DNA of 16,366 nt from DATHSY01 sp046729855 (GTDB lineage Bacteria; Actinomycetota; UBA4738; HRBIN12). The DNA lies in assembly GCA_046729855.1 (NCBI GenBank), contig JBKPHM010000093.1, positions 1-16,366 on the forward strand. The letters are read 5' to 3'. The notes beneath the pieces are model-generated. The model was not told the origin of the DNA and did no database searches. It saw only the letters and a program-made list of their open reading frames with translations. The translations under genes and the position numbers were made by a program. Positions 13,562-16,366 of the stretch are shown here, piece by piece. The stretch's first letter is position 1, and every line of letters starts with the position of its first letter.

Positions 13562-13602
13562 ATACCTGCGTCATACCTGGGGCGTGGGCGAGGCGATACC
13601 TG
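13562..13602. promoter_or_regulatory. Three helically phased ATACCTG heptamers
   Basis: ATACCTG occurs at 13562-13568, 13573-13579 and 13596-13602. The spacings are 11 and 23 bp, about one and two helical turns, so all three face the same side of DNA. The block lies about 65 bp upstream of the methyltransferase start and upstream of the possible divergent ORF. It fits a cooperative regulator site, but no regulator is identified. Confidence 0.35.
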
Positions 13603-13654
13603 CTGGCAGGACGCTTCGCGTTCGCCGTCGGACGTGGGCTGGTCCCGAGTTCGG

Positions 13655-13660
13655 TACGGT
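13655..13660 (+). promoter_or_regulatory. Probable -10 element of a leaderless methyltransferase mRNA
   Basis: TACGGT matches the actinobacterial TANNNT -10 pattern and lies exactly six bases before the GTG at 13667, so the start codon would be at or near +1. No SD and no good -35 are visible. Confidence 0.4.
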
Positions 13661-13666
13661 GCTTCT

Positions 13667-14509
13667 GTGAGGCTTCGGCTTCGGCGCGAGCGTTTCCTTG
13701 TTGGGTTACGAGGCTTGGCACTTCTTCGAGGATGGCCGTTCGACAGCGCAGAGTTAGCCGATGCCCAACTCGAAGCGGTCCGCACGACCCTCTCGTCGAG
13801 CCACGTTGCCTCGACGGCGACCATCGACGTGGACGACCTCGATGTCCGGGACGCATATGCGTCCTGGGCGGACACCTACGACGGACCCAACCCGCTGATC
13901 ACGGCCGAGCAGCCGGTGATCCGACGATTCCTTGACGGCATCGAGGGTGGGCTCGCGCTCGACGCCGCGTGCGGCACGGGCCGACTGAGTCGGCTTCTCG
14001 GCGACCTCGGTCACCGCGTGATCGCTCTCGACGCGTCCGCCGAGATGCTCGCCCACGCCGCAACGAACGCGCCCGGAGCGGCGCTCGTCCGAGGTGACGT
14101 CCACCGAGTGCCGATCGAGGACCGAAGGATCGACGTCGTCGTCTGCGGGCTCGCTCTGACGCACGTTCCGACCCTGCGACAGCCGATCGCCGAGCTCGCC
14201 CGAGTGTTGCGACCAGGCGGTCACCTCGTCGTCTCGGACATTCACCCCGTCGCCGTGGCGACCGGCGCTCACGCGTTCTTCGTCCGACAGGATGGTTCCC
14301 GCGGCGTCGCGCGCAACGAGGTCCACTGGCCAGGCGAGTACGTGCAGGCATTCCGTTCGAGTGATCTGACGATCGAACAGGCTGGCGAGCCGCTCTTCGA
14401 CGAGTCGTTCATCGACGAAATGCCGGAGCGAGCCATCCGCGATGCCGCCCGAGAAGCGGTTGTCGGGCTGCCGTTCGCGCTCGTCTGGCTGGTTCGGAAG
14501 AACGCGTGA
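13667..14509 (+). CDS. Class I SAM-dependent methyltransferase
   Basis: This is a 280-aa protein with the full Rossmann methyltransferase signature. ALDAACGTGRLSRLLGDLGH at about residues 97-116 is motif I, and HRVIALDASAEMLAHAA at about 116-132 contains the acidic ribose-binding Asp of motif II. DVVVCGLALTHVP is motif IV and LRPGGHLVVSDIHP motif VI. The N-terminal 60 residues form a basic helix (VRLRLRRERFLVGLRGLALL) and a helical cap ending in YASWADTYD, typical of UbiE/small-molecule types. The GTG at 13667 is chosen because homology-like sequence begins there and the upstream 48 codons are low complexity. It appears leaderless. The substrate is unknown. Confidence 0.8.
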   Translation: MRLRLRRERFLVGLRGLALLRGWPFDSAELADAQLEAVRTTLSSSHVASTATIDVDDLDVRDAYASWADTYDGPNPLITAEQPVIRRFLDGIEGGLALDAACGTGRLSRLLGDLGHRVIALDASAEMLAHAATNAPGAALVRGDVHRVPIEDRRIDVVVCGLALTHVPTLRQPIAELARVLRPGGHLVVSDIHPVAVATGAHAFFVRQDGSRGVARNEVHWPGEYVQAFRSSDLTIEQAGEPLFDESFIDEMPERAIRDAAREAVVGLPFALVWLVRKNA

Positions 14510-14530
14510 TCGCTCAGCGAGCAGCGGTCG

Positions 14531-14835
14531 TCACGGCTCTCTCGCGAACGCCATGCCGATCTCTCGGGACCCGATGGCTCCATACAGCTTGCGAGCGACC
14601 CGATTCGTCCTTGTGTGTCGAGGTGTGTCGAGCCAGATCATCCGCGCTCCTGCATCCCGGCCTCACCGCTCGGTGGCGTGCATCAGGGCGGTGGCAATGC
14701 CTCGGCGACGCATCGATCGCGTCACGATTAGCTCCTGCAGGTAGACGTGGATACCGGGCCGGTGGTACGTCCCGCCGCCTCATGCCGGTGGAGCGATCCG
14801 TCCACGAAGCCGATCACGTCGTGGCCGCGCGACGT
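14531..14835 (-). pseudogene. GNAT acetyltransferase, frameshifted and with an internal stop
   Basis: Minus-strand frames reconstruct a GNAT core. HDVIGFVDGSLHRHEAAG forms early strands, then after a frame change near 14770-14782 TYHRPGIHVYLQELIVTRSM and RRRGIATALMHATER follow. RRRGIATAL is the acetyl-CoA-binding R/Q-x-x-G-x-A motif. An in-frame TGA (14663-14665) interrupts, after which GRDAGARMIWLDTPRHTRTN and RVARKLYGAIGSREIGMAFA complete the domain to a stop at 14531-14533. RKLYGAIG is the usual C-terminal 'x-x-L-Y-x-x-x-G-F' segment. With two lesions the gene cannot give a normal product. Confidence 0.65.
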
Positions 14836-15026
14836 CTCAGCCCTCGGGCTGGGCTGCAGGGGCATGAGCACCCGCCTATCGGCCAGCCCCGGACAGGGGA
14901 GAGATGATCGCGCTCATCCGCGCCGCCGTGGATCGCGGCGTCACGCTCTTCGACACGGCCGAACCCTGCGGCCCGTTCGCCAACGCGCGTTCCTTCGCAC
15001 CGAAGCGGCAAGAGGCCCGAGGCTAG
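14831..15026 (+). pseudogene. Aldo/keto reductase N-terminal remnant, frameshifted
   Basis: DVSALGLGCRGMS (from 14831) matches the start of aldo/keto reductases ('V-S-x-L-G-L-G-C-M-G-M-S'). In another frame YRPAPDRGEMIALIRAAVDR and GVTLFDTAEPCGPFANA match the next block, where D-T-A-E-x-Y-G-P carries the catalytic Asp and Tyr. Here the Tyr is replaced by Cys (EPCGP). After about 55 residues the similarity stops, where a full protein would have about 330. It is a 3'-truncated, frameshifted fragment lying opposite the GNAT remnant. Confidence 0.6.
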
Positions 15027-15027
15027 T

Positions 15028-15657
15028 TCAGGCTTTCCCACTCAGTTGCCCGCTGGCCTCGCCCTTGCCACGGGCGGCGTCCATCACCATGGCGCTCAGA
15101 AGCTTCACGGCCTCCTCGTCGCTTAACCCGCCTTGCTGAACGAGCGATTGCCACGTCGTTACGGCCGTGGCATGGGCAAGCGCGGTCGCCAACACATTGC
15201 GGCGTCGGCCGCGGACCCTCCAGCCCTCCATCAGCACGCCGGGCATGACGCTCAGCACGTGCCCCCGGCTCGGTAAGGCCAGGACCTCCGGGTGTAACAG
15301 GGGGGCGTCTCGCCACATGACGGCGAGTCCGGCCCCGGCGATCCGGTAGTAGGCGTAGAGCTCCCGCAACGCGATCCCCAGCCGACGTTGGGGATCGCCG
15401 ATCTGCCGCCAGCCTTCGGGGTCCGGCGGCGGCCACTTCTCCAACCCGTGGCGGGTGCAGGCCCTGAAGAGCGAGACCTCATCCGGGAAGTGGCGATAGA
15501 GGGTCCGACGAGCGACGCCGGCCCTCGCCGCGACGGCGAGGTCGGTGGTGTGGGCGGGCCCGAGCGTGGAATGGAGCTCCACGGCGGCATCGACGATCCT
15601 GCTGCGGGTCTCCTCCTGGCGCTCGGCCCGCCGTCGCAGTTGGTACTTCCTGGTCAT
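15028..15657 (-). CDS. TetR/AcrR-family transcriptional regulator
   Basis: This 209-aa protein has a standard N-terminal HTH: RSRIVDAAVELHSTLGPAHT at residues 19-38, TDLAVAARAGVARRTLYRHF at 38-57, then PDEVSLFRAC. The basic N-terminus (MTRKYQLRRRAERQEETR) precedes helix 1. The C-terminal ligand domain is helical (GIALRELYAYYRIAGAGLAV and onward), with no obvious subfamily. It is complete. The gene is divergent from the cupin gene with about 100 nt between the starts, which suggests that it represses the cupin promoter and itself. A partial SD (GAGGTCC) lies about seven bases before the ATG. Confidence 0.85.
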   Translation of the reverse strand: MTRKYQLRRRAERQEETRSRIVDAAVELHSTLGPAHTTDLAVAARAGVARRTLYRHFPDEVSLFRACTRHGLEKWPPPDPEGWRQIGDPQRRLGIALRELYAYYRIAGAGLAVMWRDAPLLHPEVLALPSRGHVLSVMPGVLMEGWRVRGRRRNVLATALAHATAVTTWQSLVQQGGLSDEEAVKLLSAMVMDAARGKGEASGQLSGKA

Positions 15658-15685
15658 TTCGAGGACCTCTTATGTAACTCGATTA

Positions 15686-15714
15686 TTGAAACTCTCCTCG
15701 CCTCATGCTAAAAG
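15686..15714 (+). promoter_or_regulatory. Promoter of the cupin gene
   Basis: TTGAAA (15686-15691) and TAAAAG (15709-15714) are separated by exactly 17 nt. TGC immediately before the -10 gives an extended -10 (TG at 15706-15707). The TetR/cupin intergenic region is clearly richer in A+T than its surroundings, as expected for a shared regulatory region. I found no convincing TetR palindrome in it. Confidence 0.55.
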
Positions 15715-15761
15715 CGACAATCAGGATACAGAAGTGAGACGCCAAAGCCCCGGGAGGTGGG

Positions 15762-16277
15762 ATGGTGAAACCGCAGGAAGGCCGGTTGCTGGTCGTAGGG
15801 CCCGGCGAGGGCCGGTCGGTCCAGGGGCAGGGCTTGGGGGTCGATTTCAAGGTCTGGGGCCACCTGACCGGCGGCCGCTTCGCCATTGTCGAGCACCCAA
15901 TCGAGGGTCGGCGGCTTGTTCTGCCCCACACGCACACGATGGAGGACGAACTCTCCTATGTTCTCCAGGGCCGCGTCGGCGTCCGCGTGGGCGACGAGGT
16001 CGCGGAGGCTGGGGCTTAGAGCTATGTCTACAAGCCCTGCGGTGTCCCGCACACCTTCTGGAACCCAACGGACGAGCCAGCTCGGCTGCTGGAGCTCATC
16101 TGCCCGGCCGGTTTCGAGAACTACTTCGTCGAGATCTCCGAGCTGTTTGCCGAGGGAGGGACACCGGGTGGACCCGAGCACGAAGCGATCGCGGCTCGCT
16201 ACCACGAGTCGCACTTCATGGACTGGGTGCCTGAGTTGAAGTCACGCTATGGGCTGAAGATGGTCGGCGAAGCATGA
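15762..16277 (+). pseudogene. Cupin-domain protein interrupted by an in-frame amber codon
   Basis: From the ATG at 15762 (GGAGG at 15753-15757) the frame encodes a cupin. LPHTHTMEDELSYVLQGRVG at about residues 54-73 is motif 1, with the HxH and E ligands and a following Gly. VYKPCGVPHTFWNPTDEPAR at about residues 88-107 is motif 2 with its His ligand. Between them, at 16017-16019, the codon after EAGA is TAG, where relatives usually continue directly into GSYV. Downstream the frame is fully protein-like through LELICPAGFENYFVEISELF to KMVGEA and a TGA at 16275-16277, giving about 171 residues in total. The upstream piece alone lacks motif 2 and cannot make the barrel. Causes could be a nonsense mutation, a base error or amber suppression. 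Downstream conservation suggests a recent event. Confidence 0.75.
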
Positions 16278-16346
16278 ACAAAGGCTAATCCTCGGGCGCT
16301 GCGGCGGGGCGACCGCTGTGCTGGTGCATGAACCCCTTTGGGCAAG

Positions 16347-16363
16347 TGCACCCAACTGGACAG
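16347..16363. repeat. 17-bp repeat, copy 2 (insertion-sequence-end-like)
   Basis: TGCACCCAACTGGACAG is identical to the copy at 9393-9409, same orientation, 6,954 bp apart. It lies at the right edge of the window, so any neighbouring transposase would be just outside. Confidence 0.55.
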
Positions 16364-16366
16364 AAG

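Noticed and set aside
1..16366. CRISPR array, rRNA or complete tRNA genes
   Set aside because: No regularly spaced repeats, no rRNA-like conserved blocks, and the only tRNA-like element does not fold into a full cloverleaf.

Overview
The window is high-GC DNA, mostly single small genes with good Shine-Dalgarno (SD) sequences and frequent GTG starts. An F420-type luciferase-like oxidoreductase, apparently leaderless genes and several small actinobacterial-looking proteins suggest Actinomycetota or a similar high-GC lineage. This rests on gene content only. There are no ribosomal or core housekeeping genes, and it reads as an accessory region.

Layout. 1-1463: a partial ArsR-type regulator (-) faces an MFS transporter (+) across a compact promoter with two dyads. 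An 18-residue peptide with six cysteines and an excellent SD lies before the transporter. 1719-3223: a GyrI-like gene broken by a 1-nt frameshift, then a DUF998 membrane protein. 3323-5798: an alpha/beta-hydrolase scrap, a metallo-beta-lactamase-fold hydrolase (-), a tRNA 3'-end-like element and an intact alpha/beta hydrolase (-). 5848-8563: a DoxX-like remnant, the luciferase-like oxidoreductase (+), a broken small membrane protein (-), a small helical protein (-) and a TetR regulator that has lost its DNA-binding half. 8668-9740: a RibD/DHFR-like reductase (+), an insertion-sequence-end-like 17-mer and an ERCC4-type nuclease remnant with several frameshifts. 9990-13169: a chorismate-lyase-like protein (-), two small cysteine-containing proteins (-), a small orphan protein (+), a one-pass membrane protein (-) and a MOSC-domain protein (+). 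13170-16366: a possible orphan (-), a SAM methyltransferase (+), GNAT and aldo/keto-reductase remnants, and a TetR regulator (-) divergent from a cupin gene (+) that carries an in-frame amber codon. The 17-mer recurs at the right edge.

Two themes stand out. First, the intact genes are mostly monocistronic detoxification or redox enzymes with small regulators and do not form one pathway. Second, the gaps between them hold up to nine broken or fragmentary genes. This suggests either a decaying accessory island bounded by mobile-element ends or, for the single-base cases, uncorrected indels in the assembly. The most novel candidates are the cysteine-rich micropeptide in the arsR-MFS intergenic region, the duplicated 17-mer, and the amber-interrupted cupin with its divergent TetR.
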